Below, piece after piece: positions 1 through 12,568 of a DNA stretch of 64,000 bases. Both the position numbers and the translations under genes were made by a program. Positions within the stretch are counted from its first letter, which is position 1. Every line of letters starts with the position of its first letter. This DNA is from Persicaria tinctoria (taxonomy: Eukaryota > Streptophyta > Magnoliopsida > Caryophyllales > Polygonaceae): NCBI GenBank assembly GCA_037127255.1, contig JBANSL010000004.1, forward strand, positions 87,378,627-87,442,626, in the 5' to 3' direction. The notes beneath the pieces were generated by a model. That model was not told where the DNA came from and did no database searches. It saw nothing but the letters and a program-made list of their open reading frames with translations.

Positions 1-59
1 TATATAATTGATGACATAAGAGCTTAAAACGTGGAATCAAAATATTGTCACCTTATTGT

Positions 60-545
60 CACTTTTCTAATGAAATGATTGGATGACTTTTTTAGGTCCA
101 CTTTTTTAAAACATTGATGAAATTTTTTGTGATGTCATATTTTACCGTTTTGATGCCAAAATTTTATTACATTTTATTTTCACTCTGATGCCACTTTTCT
201 AATTAAATTATTGGATGACACTTTTTTTAAACTTTGATGACATTTTTTGTTTACTCTAATGTCACGTTGACCATTGATGCCATTTTGAAAAATTTGTATC
301 ACATTAAAGAAAAAAATGTCATCAAAAAATACTACTTTGAAAAAATATCATAAAAAATATGGCATCACGGTAAAAAAAAATATTATCAAAAAATTGACAT
401 AAAAAAGTGGCATCAAAGTGAAAATAAAATATAGTAAAATTTTGGCATCAAAACGGTAAAATATGGAATCACTAAAAAAAAAGTTGGCATCAAAAAAAAA
501 GAAAAAAAGTTGGCATCAAAATGGGTTGGTCAACGTTGACCGGTC
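60..545. repeat. Long imperfect inverted repeat (foldback element)
   Basis: The left arm (about 127-200) and right arm (about 407-476) are reverse complements over roughly 70 bases with few mismatches. Both carry the motif TTTTGATGCCAAAATTTTA or its complement. The motif GATGCCA / TGGCATC recurs many times in both arms, so the region would fold into a long hairpin. The inner part is AT-rich and no ORF is present. The left edge may lie outside the window, so family and ends are uncertain; a foldback MITE is the simplest reading. Confidence 0.6.
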
Positions 546-1600
546 AACGGTCAACCATTGACCAACCCATCCTATTGGGAAGGGGGCTAGGGCAAACTAA
601 TTAAATTGATTTATGGGCTAGATGACTAATTGAATATTTAAAAAAGGCCTAGTACCAAAATCGCCCTATAAAAAATACCCATGTCTAGTTGCGCAACTTC
701 AGATCTCAAGTTCTCAAGTTCGAGACATCGCATGCAAGAACGAGATTGCTCACTGTCGTATCTGGATCCAGATCCGCAAATCGCAATCATCATTGAAACC
801 ATCACTGCCTTCTAAGCCGCCAGAACAAAAATCAAGAATCAAGGCTCCATTCATAGATGTTTTTTGAATTATAATTTATTAGTGATTGTAATCTTAGTTT
901 TAAGCTATGTTTTTTTCTTTTGATTGGCGACCCTCTGCTTAGGGTTATCAAGCCATCTCTTGATGGCTTCAAGATCGATTCGTCGATCTACTTCTTGCCT
1001 ACTATATAAAAAAAAAGGTGATCTTCATCAGAGTAAAGCCAAGTAATATACCCTCGTTATGCTTGGATTCAAAAATAATTTCATTTCTTTACCCAAAAAC
1101 AAATATAATAATTTCATTTATGATCTTCTTATTAATTATTTAATATAAACAGTCTTTCCCTAATAAAAATTTTTAATAGACCTTAGAAATCTAATTAAAA
1201 GAAAAGAGAAACTAATTAAAATTTGAAATATAATTCCACAATAGCACTCTTATCCTATACCAATATATGATATATAGAATAACCGTAACATACATCAATT
1301 TAATCATGTTAACAATAAATTTAATCAATAACCAACCGCTTAGGCTCCATATTAAATACGGAGTATTAGTCTTTCTAACTTATATCCTTAAAGCATGTGT
1401 TATAAATTTTTTAATTTTGAAACTATTCCTTAAATAAATAAAAAATCATACCCCATAAAAATATATAATTAAAAAATTAACTAAATTAATATATTTAAGA
1501 GAATCTTTCTTGAAATTTAATAATATACCAGGATATATGTTTAAAACCGATTTATTATAGATGTAACACAATTTGGTAGGAAAAATAATGCCTCTTTTTC
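546..1600. other. AT-rich intergenic DNA, no gene seen
   Basis: Starts with GTCAACGTTGACC-type short palindromes (about 529-560), then AT-rich sequence with no ORF of note in any frame and no recognised repeat ends. No promoter or RNA gene is supported. Confidence 0.5.
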
Positions 1601-1636
1601 GTTAAAAGGTTTTTTTTTTTTTTTTTTGTTAAAAGG
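1601..1636 (-). repeat. Micro-insertion: pure poly(T) tract between 9-bp direct repeats
   Basis: GTTAAAAGG at 1601-1609 is repeated at 1628-1636, and the 18 bases between are all T. This is what an extreme 5'-truncated poly(A) retroposon on the minus strand would leave. Homopolymer slippage next to a chance repeat is the alternative. Confidence 0.45.
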
Positions 1637-1869
1637 AGGGGTGGTGCCCTCTGTGCTTATTCTTTAAAAGTTTAATTTGCTTATGCTTTTACATTTTATT
1701 TTTAAAATTTATTTGAGGAAAAAAAAGGGCCTGTTCTCCCCACTGAACACCAAAAACAGGAAAAAGTCTTCTTTCTCGCTCAGTAGACTTCTACCCAAAT
1801 TATCAGCAATTTGTGCTTCCAGCCTCGAGTAAGTGACATTTCCATTCGATTGAAAAAAATAAAGTATTA

Positions 1870-2104
1870 CTCCCTCCGTTCCAAAATACATGGGTTTTTA
1901 GTTTTCGGCACGCTTTTTAAGGAGCGAAAAACTCTATGAAATATTATTTTTTTAATTAAATTTTTTATATAATTTGATACTTATTAGTAATAAGTATCAA
2001 ATGATATAAAAAATTTGATTAAAAAAATAATATTTCATAGAGTTTTTCGCTCCTTAAAAAACGTGTCAAAAAGGAAAAGCCCATGTATTATGGAACGGAG
2101 GTAG
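1870..2104. mobile_element. Stowaway-type MITE (Tc1/mariner derived)
   Basis: 235 bp with terminal inverted repeats (CTCCCTCCGTTCC at the left, GGAACGGAGGTAG at the right) and a TA duplication on each side. The interior is nearly a perfect palindrome centred near ATTAGTAATAAGT (about 1985). TIR sequence, TA target and size are those of plant Stowaway MITEs. Non-coding. Confidence 0.88.
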
Positions 2105-2271
2105 TAAGTGATATGTCCAATTTTGAGGGCATTGACTTTTGCCATTGTGGATTAATTAATGATTAAACGATACAATAATGCCTCATTTGATTTATTTATT
2201 TTTGGCATTTTGCCTATATTTGCAATTTGTATTTTTGTAGATATTTTTTGTACAATAAAACATACGAAGTA

Positions 2272-3829
2272 TCTATATCTATATAAACTCTTAATTTAGA
2301 AGAGTTTAAGATGATGTGTCAATCTTAGAGTCTGATGCGGGATCATCCAAGACACCTTCGGACACATCTATACTTGAGGATGGACCTATGATTCGAGCTC
2401 ACGAGAATGATGTCATTCTCAAGAGGAAGAAGAAGGCTCCACCATGGGAGAAGGTGCAAATGTGGAAGCTTGACGTTTTTGGGTTCGTTCATGCACAGTT
2501 GACAGCTTTTCGACGTCTCAGTAAAATGAGTCATACGGATTCAATACTAATCGGATTGGATCGTGCCATACCTTGTCGGAACGAGGACGAAGAGATCTAC
2601 AACTTTGCTGTTGAAGGTTTTTCCAGATTCGATCTAGAAATTGGCCGAAAATCACATTATTTGGGTTGTCACTGTTTTTAGACGGAAATTATTAAGTCTT
2701 TGAACTTTCTTTTATTGCTATTTTTAGAGACCTTATTTACTTAAGTTATTTTTAGTATTTTAGGGATTTAAGTTAATTTCTATTATATTTATTATTTTCA
2801 TTAAAATCAGCCATAGGGTTTTCTATATTAGAACGGCTGATTCCTCCATTGTAACACAGACGTACAATTTTATGAGAAATTCATCCTTTGTGTGAAACAC
2901 AGGTGAGAAAGTCAATCGATTCGTAGCATTGCTCATCGATTGCACAATTGGTTCTTGATCTAACTTGGTTTGCTTTGAGTTCGTCAACCTCGCGAGAGCT
3001 TGGTGATCCAGGTAATCACAAGTCCCCTCCTTGTGCCTCCAAGTTGTCCGCTTGGTTGTGTAAGGTTGTAGAGACGGGCTTTATAGTCGTTGGTATTTGG
3101 TTCCTACCCTCTTAGGAGGTCTGGGGTCTTTATCTCGTTCTATTTTAGTTCGAATCAGTCCTTATCGGTCGTGTCTTTGTTATCAATTTCGAGTCTTTAT
3201 TCTTGTTCATCGAGTCTTTGCTTCCGTTCTTGTTATTTCTAGTTTGATTGTCGAAGATCGGGCCACCTACGGCTAACCCCGTATCAGAGTCAATGTAGGA
3301 GTCTTAACCATTTTTTTTTTTTGCCATTTTTTTTATTTTCTTTAATTCTCCTTTTTTCTTATTTTTCTTTTAATTCTCTTTTTTCTTTACTTTTACTAAC
3401 CATAAACTCTTAATTTAGAAGAGTTTTAAGAGTTTATGATGATGTATCAATATTAGATCGAGGCAACCATTGGTCTTAATTCAAAACATTGAATTCAATC
3501 TAATATAACTATTGGGCGTAACTCAAATTTATTTACTAACTATTGGGCTTAATTGAAAACATTGAATATAACTATTGATTATGACACATCACATTTAAAC
3601 AATGTTATAATGATATTGATATTATTATTACTTAGTAATTTAAAATATCTATATTTATCTATTATACTTTACATAAGATTTTAAAAAAATAATTTTCTGA
3701 GATAATTATAAGATAAATTTGTTATCAAGTTTTTTTTTATGATTTTTATCTTAACATTTATTAATATTTTTATATATCATATTTTAGTTTTTTAAAAAAA
3801 AACGCGCCATGGCGTGGGGATCGTACTAG
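2272..3829 (+). mobile_element. Candidate non-autonomous Helitron, interrupted by a solo LTR
   Basis: The left end reads TCTATATCTATATAAACTC, a plant Helitron-like 5' terminus beginning TC. The right end has a short GC hairpin (CGCCATGGCG core, about 3805-3814) followed by CTAG at 3826-3829 and then T. The insertion sits between A and T, as Helitrons do, with no TSD. Removing the solo LTR (2333-3286 plus one TSD copy) leaves about 0.6 kb. A 25-30 bp stretch around CTTAATTTAGAAGAGTTT occurs both at 2290 and at 3408. No Rep/helicase coding. Confidence 0.55.
2333..3286 (+). mobile_element. Solo LTR of the same family as the gag-only element at 30.8-36.6 kb
   Basis: 954 bp beginning TGATGCGGGATCATCC and ending CTAACCCCGTATCA, matching the LTRs at 30800 and 35624. 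It is flanked by the 5-bp duplication GAGTC (2328-2332 and 3287-3291). There is no primer-binding site or internal region, so it is the product of recombination between two LTRs. A 121-codon ORF at 2316-2681 lies in LTR sequence and is not a gene. Confidence 0.88.
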
Positions 3830-3873
3830 TTAAATTTAATTGAGAAAAATTCCTTATCAAACCCTATAAAAGC

Positions 3874-6800
3874 TGAAATACCCTGAAATACCCCAAAGTA
3901 TTTTTGGGGATTTCGTTTTAAGAAAATATATATTTAAATAAAAGTTCTTTTATTTTGAACTTAATAATGATTTTTGAAAATCAAATGTATATAAAGTTTG
4001 TAACTATTTTGACCCGGTTCATTTTTATTCGTTTAAGTGAAATTTAATAAGTAAGTTATTTATTTTAAGTCATATTATTTTAAAACAAGTTTGCATATTT
4101 TTATTCAAATAAAGAGAGATTTATCATTATAACTTATTTTAATTTCCGTAAAATATATATATGTAATATAAGGTGATAATAAACCATTGTTGCATAAAAT
4201 AAAATGTATTTAAATTAAATATTTTATTATTATTATTATTTTTTAGCTGTGTAGAATTTTAAATAAATAAAAAAAATTCGGATAAGTATAGGTATATGTA
4301 TATATTATAAATAAGTAAAGGCTAAACCGGTTTTCTTGTGGGTTCACTTGAACCGAACCGGATTTAAAAAAAAAAGAAATGTTGAACCGGGTGGGCTAAA
4401 CCCTTCTTCTTCCTCTCCCACGTTCAGTACTGTAAAACGCAGGTGAGAATGGGTGATTTTTAACCTCCCTCAAATCTCGGCCGAAGCTCAACGATTTGGT
4501 TTCTAGAACGTTCTTAATCCGATGCTAATGAGATTTATGCAACAAATTTGAAGATTCGGGATCGGATTGAAACCGAACGAACTTATCCCCAAATTCGAAA
4601 ATCACCCGAATCCGCTCCAGTCAGGCCGAATCTCACCAAATTGAGGATCGGGATAGCGTTGAGAGCGATTATCTAATCGGTTTATGGAATTATTTTAATT
4701 CAATTCGTTCCCTAACCCTCCTCCTATAAATACCCCTTTCGGGATCACTTTCGAAGCACACCATCACCACTCCTCTCCATCTCCGAGCTCTCAACCTATT
4801 CCATGGCATTCTAAACGTCTCTAGCAACATTTCCCTTCACAAAGTTTTCTGAAAATCATTCAGAAACCGAAAGCCCCAATTTTCGAATCAAACCTCGCCG
4901 GAGCCACCCTCGTCCACCCTCGTCCGCCGCTGCCGGAGCCACCAACCGCCACTCGGAGGAGTGCCCAGTCACCACGAGTCCGTAGCCGCCAGCCTCGTGC
5001 GCCGCCGTGAGCCCTGTTGCCGCCAGTGTCTCGCCGAAGTCGCGCCGGAACCTCGTCGGAAAATACTGTGCAAGAGCGTCGTATCGGATTGAAGGTTGAA
5101 GAAGGGTAATCGCATAAAACCTCCCATAATTCCGATTTTCGCAAAATATGCCCTTGTTCAGTTTTCTCAAATTCCAGATTCTAACCCGTATTTTTATGTG
5201 GGCATAAATTGCTTCCAATATCGTTAATTCGCAGAAGATAGGCTACCCTTACACCGCTACCAAGGAATTTGAGTCCGACCAATCGTTAACGCTTGCAACT
5301 CCAAATCGAGGCAAGTGACATTCCGAGCTTTTCTGCTCAATTGGTGCCTTCGTGTCTTGTTTGTTTTCATGTCTTTGATTGCTTGCCAAGTTAAATAAAA
5401 TAAATTACAATTCACCTGCTTGTGTGATTTATTTACCGTTCAGTTTGAACTTGGCAAGTTTAATTGGGTGACCTTAATAAGATAATAATAATATAGTTAC
5501 CCACCGGTCATTTAAAGCATGATTTATTTTTGTCCTTTCATGCTAATTGGTTAGGAATGGAACATGTTATTTCTTTGATGCTTCCATCCTTTATTTTAAT
5601 TGCTTTCATTTCATTTGGCATCCATGTTACCTATAAATAACATGGGTTATTTTGTGTTGTGTGATCACCTAGGATATCTAAATAAAATAGTTATCAATGT
5701 GAGGATTGTGTGTTACGATTGGAACTCAACTGAACCAAGATCAATCAAATAAAACGTGTCAATCAATGCAGAGTAAAGTGAATGCAGTATGTAAAGTAAT
5801 AAAAATAATGGAAACAGGTCGGGACTGTGTGTGCCCGGTCTATAAAGGGTTTCATGAAACTAACACATTTCCGTAGAGAAATGTTAAACTACCTCCGGTA
5901 GTAGGCTGCTATCTGCTAGTGAGAGCGGGGCCGATATCATCATTTCCGTAGAGAAATGTTAAACTACCTCCGGTAGTAGGCTGCTATCTGCTAGTGAGAG
6001 CGGGGCCGGTATCATCATTTCCGTAGAGAAATGTTAAACTACCTCCGGTAGTAGGTTGTTATCTGCTAGTGAGAGCGGGGCCGGTATCATATTATAACAA
6101 ATAGTATGTGTTGGAAGTCTTTCAACTTATAATAAAAGTCGTAAACGTGTTAAGTGTATAAATTTGTGTTTAAGCTACTCAATGTGAGGAAGTGAGTGAA
6201 GTGTGTTATATCAAATTGTTTTAAGCTACTTGACGTGAGGAAGTGAGCGAAGTGTGTGATATATATACATCTTCTTAACATAGTAAGAACAAAGTTATAG
6301 TGATCATAATTAATTCAAGCTATATCATATTCCATCTGTAATCGGAGTATGGTTCCTAAGAGTGCTTGTCGCTCGCATCTTTTGTTACTCTATCCTACTG
6401 GATTATCCGTGTCACATGAGTCGGGTCTTAAAATGTTGAGCCTTCACATACAATATTCTTAATAATCGCATTTGGGTTTAGATTCATACCGTATTATGGT
6501 CACTGAGTTTGAGTCCAAAGAAGTCCCAGCTTTCGAGCCGTCATTTGCTAGTTCTTGCGAACTAACCGTCCTTTATTTGGATGGCTGGTGTCCTTCATTC
6601 CGGACGCCAGACCAGTTTTCGCAGGTTTAGGTCGAGTCTCAGAAGAGAAGAGAAGGGAAGTTGAGAAGACATATAAACTATTTTTAACGTTGTATTTAAA
6701 GTTTAAATTTAGAGATGTATTGTATAGGTGTTTAAATAGTTTATTTCCTTTAAAAGTCATCCGCTGTAATATTATCAAATTGTAAAGTTAAATCCTCAAT

Positions 6801-7007
6801 TTTAGAGGAAAGTTTAATAAAGAGTTATTTTTATTTTCCAAGTCTTCCGCTATTTCTATTTATTTTACATATCATTATTTGTTATCATCTTGTTTATGGA
6901 AGCATGGTTGCATGTCCCTATAAGCCTAAGGTGGTTACGAAGACATTAAAGTCCGAGTAATCACTGGCGCTGTGGCATTCCCTCGGATCATAAAAGGGGG
7001 TGTTACA
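3874..7007 (+). repeat. 5' LTR of the LARD-like element
   Basis: Matches the 3' LTR base for base wherever I compared, but its first ten bases (TGAAATACCC) are present twice in tandem (3874-3883 and 3884-3893). The TSD abuts the outer copy. It contains a triple 75-bp repeat and the sequence TATAAATACC at about 4725-4735, a plausible LTR TATA box. Confidence 0.88.
5866..6090 (+). repeat. 75-bp tandem repeat, three copies, in the 5' LTR
   Basis: Units start CATTTCCGTAGAGAAATG at 5866, 5941 and 6016, an exact 75-base period, with one to a few substitutions among units (GATATC/GGTATC; GCTGC/GTTGT). Each unit includes the palindrome CTACCTCCGGTAGTAG. Confidence 0.9.
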
Positions 7008-8987
7008 GAAGGTGGTATCAGAGCTAATGGTTTTCGTACACAAGTTTTAAAATAAGTTTTTCTTAAAAATCATTTTTTTTGAAAGTTTGAAGTATAATTT
7101 TTGATGTTTTAAAGTGTAAGTAAATATATTTCTTTGAAAAATCGTTCGCGTTGAAAAGTTAGTTTGATTTATGAAAATGATTTTCTAACCTATAAAGTTT
7201 AAAGGCTAATGTAATCAAAATTAGTGAAACAAATCACAATAAATATTTAGGTGAAAGTCTTCCCTTATAACAATTTTACAATACGGGTCATGAATTGCAA
7301 TTTATATTTTCACAAGATAGTAAAATACTTATTTAGAAATATTTTTTTAAATGTTAGTCAAAATTATCAATTCTTTTAATGAAGTTTATTCAAATATATA
7401 TATGTTGGTATTATGAGTAGTATTTTCAAAGTGTGGTTAGTACTTTAAAATAAAATAAAAATAAAAAGTTTTAAGTTGTAAACTTTCCTTTTAGATTTTG
7501 TCGAACGAACCTATGTGCTAAACATAATATGTTAGGATATTTTAAACGGATTTCACGTGTATAGATTCTCGAGTATCGTAAGCAATATATAGTTTTGATC
7601 AATGGTATTTGATAAAATGGACATCAAACTCTTCTTAAAGGATTTCATGACTAAAAAGTTAACATTGTATATAAATTCTATGGTGATAAAACAGTGTACC
7701 AAAAGTTTTTAAGCATTTCCCGAAAGTAAAATGATCTTGACGGATTTAAGTGTGTTAGTCATCTCCAAATTCAGCGTCTCAACTTAAACTTCTCGAGATC
7801 GACTTTAAACTACTGTAAGGAACCTCAAGTGATACGTCCTTAGCATCCATGTGCCCTAGTAATCTGCTACTATAAGCATACGCGATAGAAATACAAGAGT
7901 TCAATGTGCGTGGTACGATCAATGGGAGATTCTTGAAATTTCGATAGCGAAGAGGTGAACTAATCGTGACTCATCGTGATGCATCGTGTGTGTCGTGAAA
8001 GACCTTCTATCCCGTGTGAAGAGATAAAACTTTAATTGTTCAATGTGTTCCTTCGGTCATGTCTTAATGACGATTCCATAGCTTCTCTGTCCGAACTAGG
8101 CGTAATGTCCTGATGACATTGCTTCATTAATGTACCGAACTCTCATTGGTTAATGTCTGAGATAATACAAAAGTAAAATACAATCAAACTATATAATAAA
8201 AGAATAAATTCGATATCACGCTCGCTTTCGGGAGGAAGACAAGACACCGGACAACGTGTTATTCAACGAACGCGAAAGAGATCCAAGGAAAACCCGTTTC
8301 ATACGGAGCACTCGTTACACTTGAATAGGATATCAGTTCTGCCTATAGTGGTTGCCTTTGAAACCACCGCGGACCATTTGGTAACCTGAAAAAGGAAGCC
8401 AAGTGGGGTTGAGAAGAAAGCCAATGGTAGTCTGGAATACCATGTTCATTGTGTGATAAGAGTTGACTAACTTGCGCTAATGTCTAACATATCGCCGTAC
8501 ATGATTTTTGTAAAACAACTCTGTCGTATGTGGTTAACCCTAAGTTAAGAGGTAATCGTAAGAGAAATAACTCCTAGACTTTACCAATGATGAGTTCGGT
8601 GGACAACTAATTACGTTGGATGTAATTGAGTTGTTTTGCGCTTAAGCCACAAGATAGATATATCGATGTGCGTGATTACTCCTAATTCCATAGATATCAA
8701 GTTCGATCCCCCTAAACCACTCAAAGTATATCGTTCCTAAGCTTCATATCCGTGGTAGTTCAAGTAGTTGAAGACAATGTGCAAAGAGAGCTAATGATGT
8801 CATTCCTTCTCTATCTATAAAGATTCATTCACATTCAATTCTAAGCTTTTGCTCGTTAATCTTAGTATCTTACGTGATCAGTGTTAAAACATCTCAATAC
8901 CGTATTCTCATTCCTCTATACATTTTCTCCCTACTTCTTTTTGTTTTCAAAGTTTCGGGACGAAACTTATTTTTAAGGGGGGAGATA
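7008..8987 (+). other. Internal non-coding region of the LARD-like element
   Basis: Runs from the primer-binding site to the polypurine tract. No ORF longer than about 60 codons and no recognisable gag, protease, RT, RNase H or integrase motif. It may hold a packaging signal, but none can be pointed to. Confidence 0.75.
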
Positions 8988-11900
8988 TGAAATACCCCAA
9001 AGTATTTTTGGGGATTTCGTTTTAAGAAAATATATATTTAAATAAAAGTTCTTTTATTTTGAACTTAATAATGATTTTTGAAAATCAAATGTATATAAAG
9101 TTTGTAACTATTTTGACCCGGTTCATTTTTATTCGTTTAAGTGAAATTTAATAAGTAAGTTATTTATTTTAAGTCATATTATTTTAAAACAAGTTTGCAT
9201 ATTTTTATTCAAATAAAGAGAGATTTATCATTATAACTTATTTTAATTTCCGTAAAATATATATATGTAATATAAGGTGATAATAAACCATTGTTGCATA
9301 AAATAAAATGTATTTAAATTAAATATTTTATTATTATTATTATTTTTTAGCTGTGTAGAATTTTAAATAAATAAAAAAAATTCGGATAAGTATAGGTATA
9401 TGTATATATTATAAATAAGTAAAGGCTAAACCGGTTTTCTTGTGGGTTCACTTGAACCGAACCGGATTTAAAAAAAAAAGAAATGTTGAACCGGGTGGGC
9501 TAAACCCTTCTTCTTCCTCTCCCACGTTCAGTACTGTAAAACGCAGGTGAGAATGGGTGATTTTTAACCTCCCTCAAATCTCGGCCGAAGCTCAACGATT
9601 TGGTTTCTAGAACGTTCTTAATCCGATGCTAATGAGATTTATGCAACAAATTTGAAGATTCGGGATCGGATTGAAACCGAACGAACTTATCCCCAAATTC
9701 GAAAATCACCCGAATCCGCTCCAGTCAGGCCGAATCTCACCAAATTGAGGATCGGGATAGCGTTGAGAGCGATTATCTAATCGGTTTATGGAATTATTTT
9801 AATTCAATTCGTTCCCTAACCCTCCTCCTATAAATACCCCTTTCGGGATCACTTTCGAAGCACACCATCACCACTCCTCTCCATCTCCGAGCTCTCAACC
9901 TATTCCATGGCATTCTAAACGTCTCTAGCAACATTTCCCTTCACAAAGTTTTCTGAAAATCATTCAGAAACCGAAAGCCCCAATTTTCGAATCAAACCTC
10001 GCCGGAGCCACCCTCGTCCACCCTCGTCCGCCGCTGCCGGAGCCACCAACCGCCACTCGGAGGAGTGCCCAGTCACCACGAGTCCGTAGCCGCCAGCCTC
10101 GTGCGCCGCCGTGAGCCCTGTTGCCGCCAGTGTCTCGCCGAAGTCGCGCCGGAACCTCGTCGGAAAATACTGTGCAAGAGCGTCGTATCGGATTGAAGGT
10201 TGAAGAAGGGTAATCGCATAAAACCTCCCATAATTCCGATTTTCGCAAAATATGCCCTTGTTCAGTTTTCTCAAATTCCAGATTCTAACCCGTATTTTTA
10301 TGTGGGCATAAATTGCTTCCAATATCGTTAATTCGCAGAAGATAGGCTACCCTTACACCGCTACCAAGGAATTTGAGTCCGACCAATCGTTAACGCTTGC
10401 AACTCCAAATCGAGGCAAGTGACATTCCGAGCTTTTCTGCTCAATTGGTGCCTTCGTGTCTTGTTTGTTTTCATGTCTTTGATTGCTTGCCAAGTTAAAT
10501 AAAATAAATTACAATTCACCTGCTTGTGTGATTTATTTACCGTTCAGTTTGAACTTGGCAAGTTTAATTGGGTGACCTTAATAAGATAATAATAATATAG
10601 TTACCCACCGGTCATTTAAAGCATGATTTATTTTTGTCCTTTCATGCTAATTGGTTAGGAATGGAACATGTTATTTCTTTGATGCTTCCATCCTTTATTT
10701 TAATTGCTTTCATTTCATTTGGCATCCATGTTACCTATAAATAACATGGGTTATTTTGTGTTGTGTGATCACCTAGGATATCTAAATAAAATAGTTATCA
10801 ATGTGAGGATTGTGTGTTACGATTGGAACTCAACTGAACCAAGATCAATCAAATAAAACGTGTCAATCAATGCAGAGTAAAGTGAATGCAGTATGTAAAG
10901 TAATAAAAATAATGGAAACAGGTCGGGACTGTGTGTGCCCGGTCTATAAAGGGTTTCATGAAACTAACACATTTCCGTAGAGAAATGTTAAACTACCTCC
11001 GGTAGTAGGCTGCTATCTGCTAGTGAGAGCGGGGCCGATATCATCATTTCCGTAGAGAAATGTTAAACTACCTCCGGTAGTAGGCTGCTATCTGCTAGTG
11101 AGAGCGGGGCCGGTATCATCATTTCCGTAGAGAAATGTTAAACTACCTCCGGTAGTAGGTTGTTATCTGCTAGTGAGAGCGGGGCCGGTATCATATTATA
11201 ACAAATAGTATGTGTTGGAAGTCTTTCAACTCATAATAAAAGTCGTAAACGTGTTAAGTGTATAAATTTGTGTTTAAGCTACTCAATGTGAGGAAGTGAG
11301 TGAAGTGTGTTATATCAAATTGTTTTAAGCTACTTGACGTGAGGAAGTGAGCGAAGTGTGTGATATATATACATCTTCTTAACATAGTAAGAACAAAGTT
11401 ATAGTGATCATAATTAATTCAAGCTATATCATATTCCATCTGTAATCGGAGTATGGTTCCTAAGAGTGCTTGTCGCTCGCATCTTTTGTTACTCTATCCT
11501 ACTGGATTATCCGTGTCACATGAGTCGGGTCTTAAAATGTTGAGCCTTCACATACAATATTCTTAATAATCGCATTTGGGTTTAGATTCATACCGTATTA
11601 TGGTCACTGAGTTTGAGTCCAAAGAAGTCCCAGCTTTCGAGCCGTCATTTGCTAGTTCTTGCGAACTAACCGTCCTTTATTTGGATGGCTGGTGTCCTTC
11701 ATTCCGGACGCCAGACCAGTTTTCGCAGGTTTAGGTCGAGTCTCAGAAGAGAAGAGAAGGGAAGTTGAGAAGACATATAAACTATTTTTAACGTTGTATT
11801 TAAAGTTTAAATTTAGAGATGTATTGTATAGGTGTTTAAATAGTTTATTTCCTTTAAAAGTCATCCGCTGTAATATTATCAAATTGTAAAGTTAAATCCT

Positions 11901-12111
11901 CAATTTTAGAGGAAAGTTTAATAAAGAGTTATTTTTATTTTCCAAGTCTTCCGCTATTTCTATTTATTTTACATATCATTATTTGTTATCATCTTGTTTA
12001 TGGAAGCATGGTTGCATGTCCCTATAAGCCTAAGGTGGTTACGAAGACATTAAAGTCCGAGTAATCACTGGCGCTGTGGCATTCCCTCGGATCATAAAAG
12101 GGGGTGTTACA
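8988..12111 (+). repeat. 3' LTR of the LARD-like element
   Basis: 3,124 bp directly after the polypurine tract and followed by TSD AAAGC. It carries the same three 75-bp units at 10970-11194 and lacks the extra ten-base duplication seen at the 5' end. Confidence 0.9.
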
Positions 12112-12189
12112 AAAGCAACTAAAAAAATTAAAAAAATTTATTTTAAAAAAATATTTCTCAATCAAAATTTTTATCATATTCAAATAGAA

Positions 12190-12553
12190 AAACTGTGGCC
12201 CTTCAACTCAAGGTATCAAAGAGCTAGAGAGCTTGCTCGGGGTTTACCGCCAAACTTGTAGTCCACAATATCTTGGTGGATGGAGATTGTCAATTCGGTG
12301 AAGGGATGTTGAAGCTACTCGTGGAATATTGAGATCATCATTTCGGATATTAAGTTCTTAGTGCAACAGTTCCACTTGGTCTCCATTTCAATTGCATGCT
12401 TTCCGAGAGATCAACAACGTGGCGGGTAGGATTTCCCGTTTGACGCTGGCTAACTCGCATCTGCAACACCCCCTCCGAGATGATCGCCTCATCCGAAAAG
12501 ATGCTTTTGGTGGTGGTCTAGGGTGTGATCCCACTAAAATCTTTACCTTATAA
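12190..12553 (+). pseudogene. LINE (L1-type) RNase H / C-terminal fragment
   Basis: Frame 12391-12553 reads FREINNVAGRISR and ends RKDAFGGGLGCDPTKIFTL-stop. This resembles the end of plant L1 polymerase proteins, where FREAN.VAD-type motifs close the RNase H domain. A second fragment with the same architecture (FRESNVVADYLAR, RKDALGRASVAADPT-stop) occurs on the minus strand near 18.8-19.0 kb. Upstream, about 12250-12320 has a LVDGDC-like RNase H motif in another frame, so it is frameshifted. The ORF is followed by an A-rich stretch at 12551-12559. Domain assignment is by motif recognition. Confidence 0.6.
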
Positions 12554-12568
12554 AAAAAATCGATAAGG

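Larger units (their letters stand above)
3874..12111 (+). mobile_element. LARD-like LTR retrotransposon, complete and non-coding
   Basis: Two direct repeats of 3,124 bp (3884-7007 and 8988-12111) begin TGAAATACCCC and end GTGTTACA and enclose 1,980 bp. TSD AAAGC lies at 3869-3873 and 12112-12116. TGGTATCAGAGC at 7013-7024 is a primer-binding site for initiator tRNA-Met; the polypurine tract is AAGGGGGGAGATA at 8975-8987. The internal part has no gag or pol ORF, so the element depends on proteins from elsewhere. The sequence before the polypurine tract (TTCGGGACGAAAC) resembles the 3' end of Ty3/gypsy chromoviruses. The LTRs look almost identical by eye (one substitution seen, T6128/C11232), so insertion is recent. 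ORFs of 76-120 codons duplicated in both LTRs lack known domains and are treated as chance. Confidence 0.9.

Noticed and set aside
471..525. Repeated GTTGGCATCAAAA with A-rich spacer as another micro-insertion
   Set aside because: The motif recurs many times across this foldback element, so the pair is better explained by internal tandem duplication.
4856..5218. 120-codon minus-strand ORF, repeated identically at 9960-10322
   Set aside because: It lies inside both LTRs of the LARD-like element; identity reflects LTR identity, and there is no domain or codon evidence.
5866..6090. Regular repeats that might suggest a CRISPR array
   Set aside because: Three directly adjoining 75-bp units without unique spacers, inside a plant LTR: a minisatellite.
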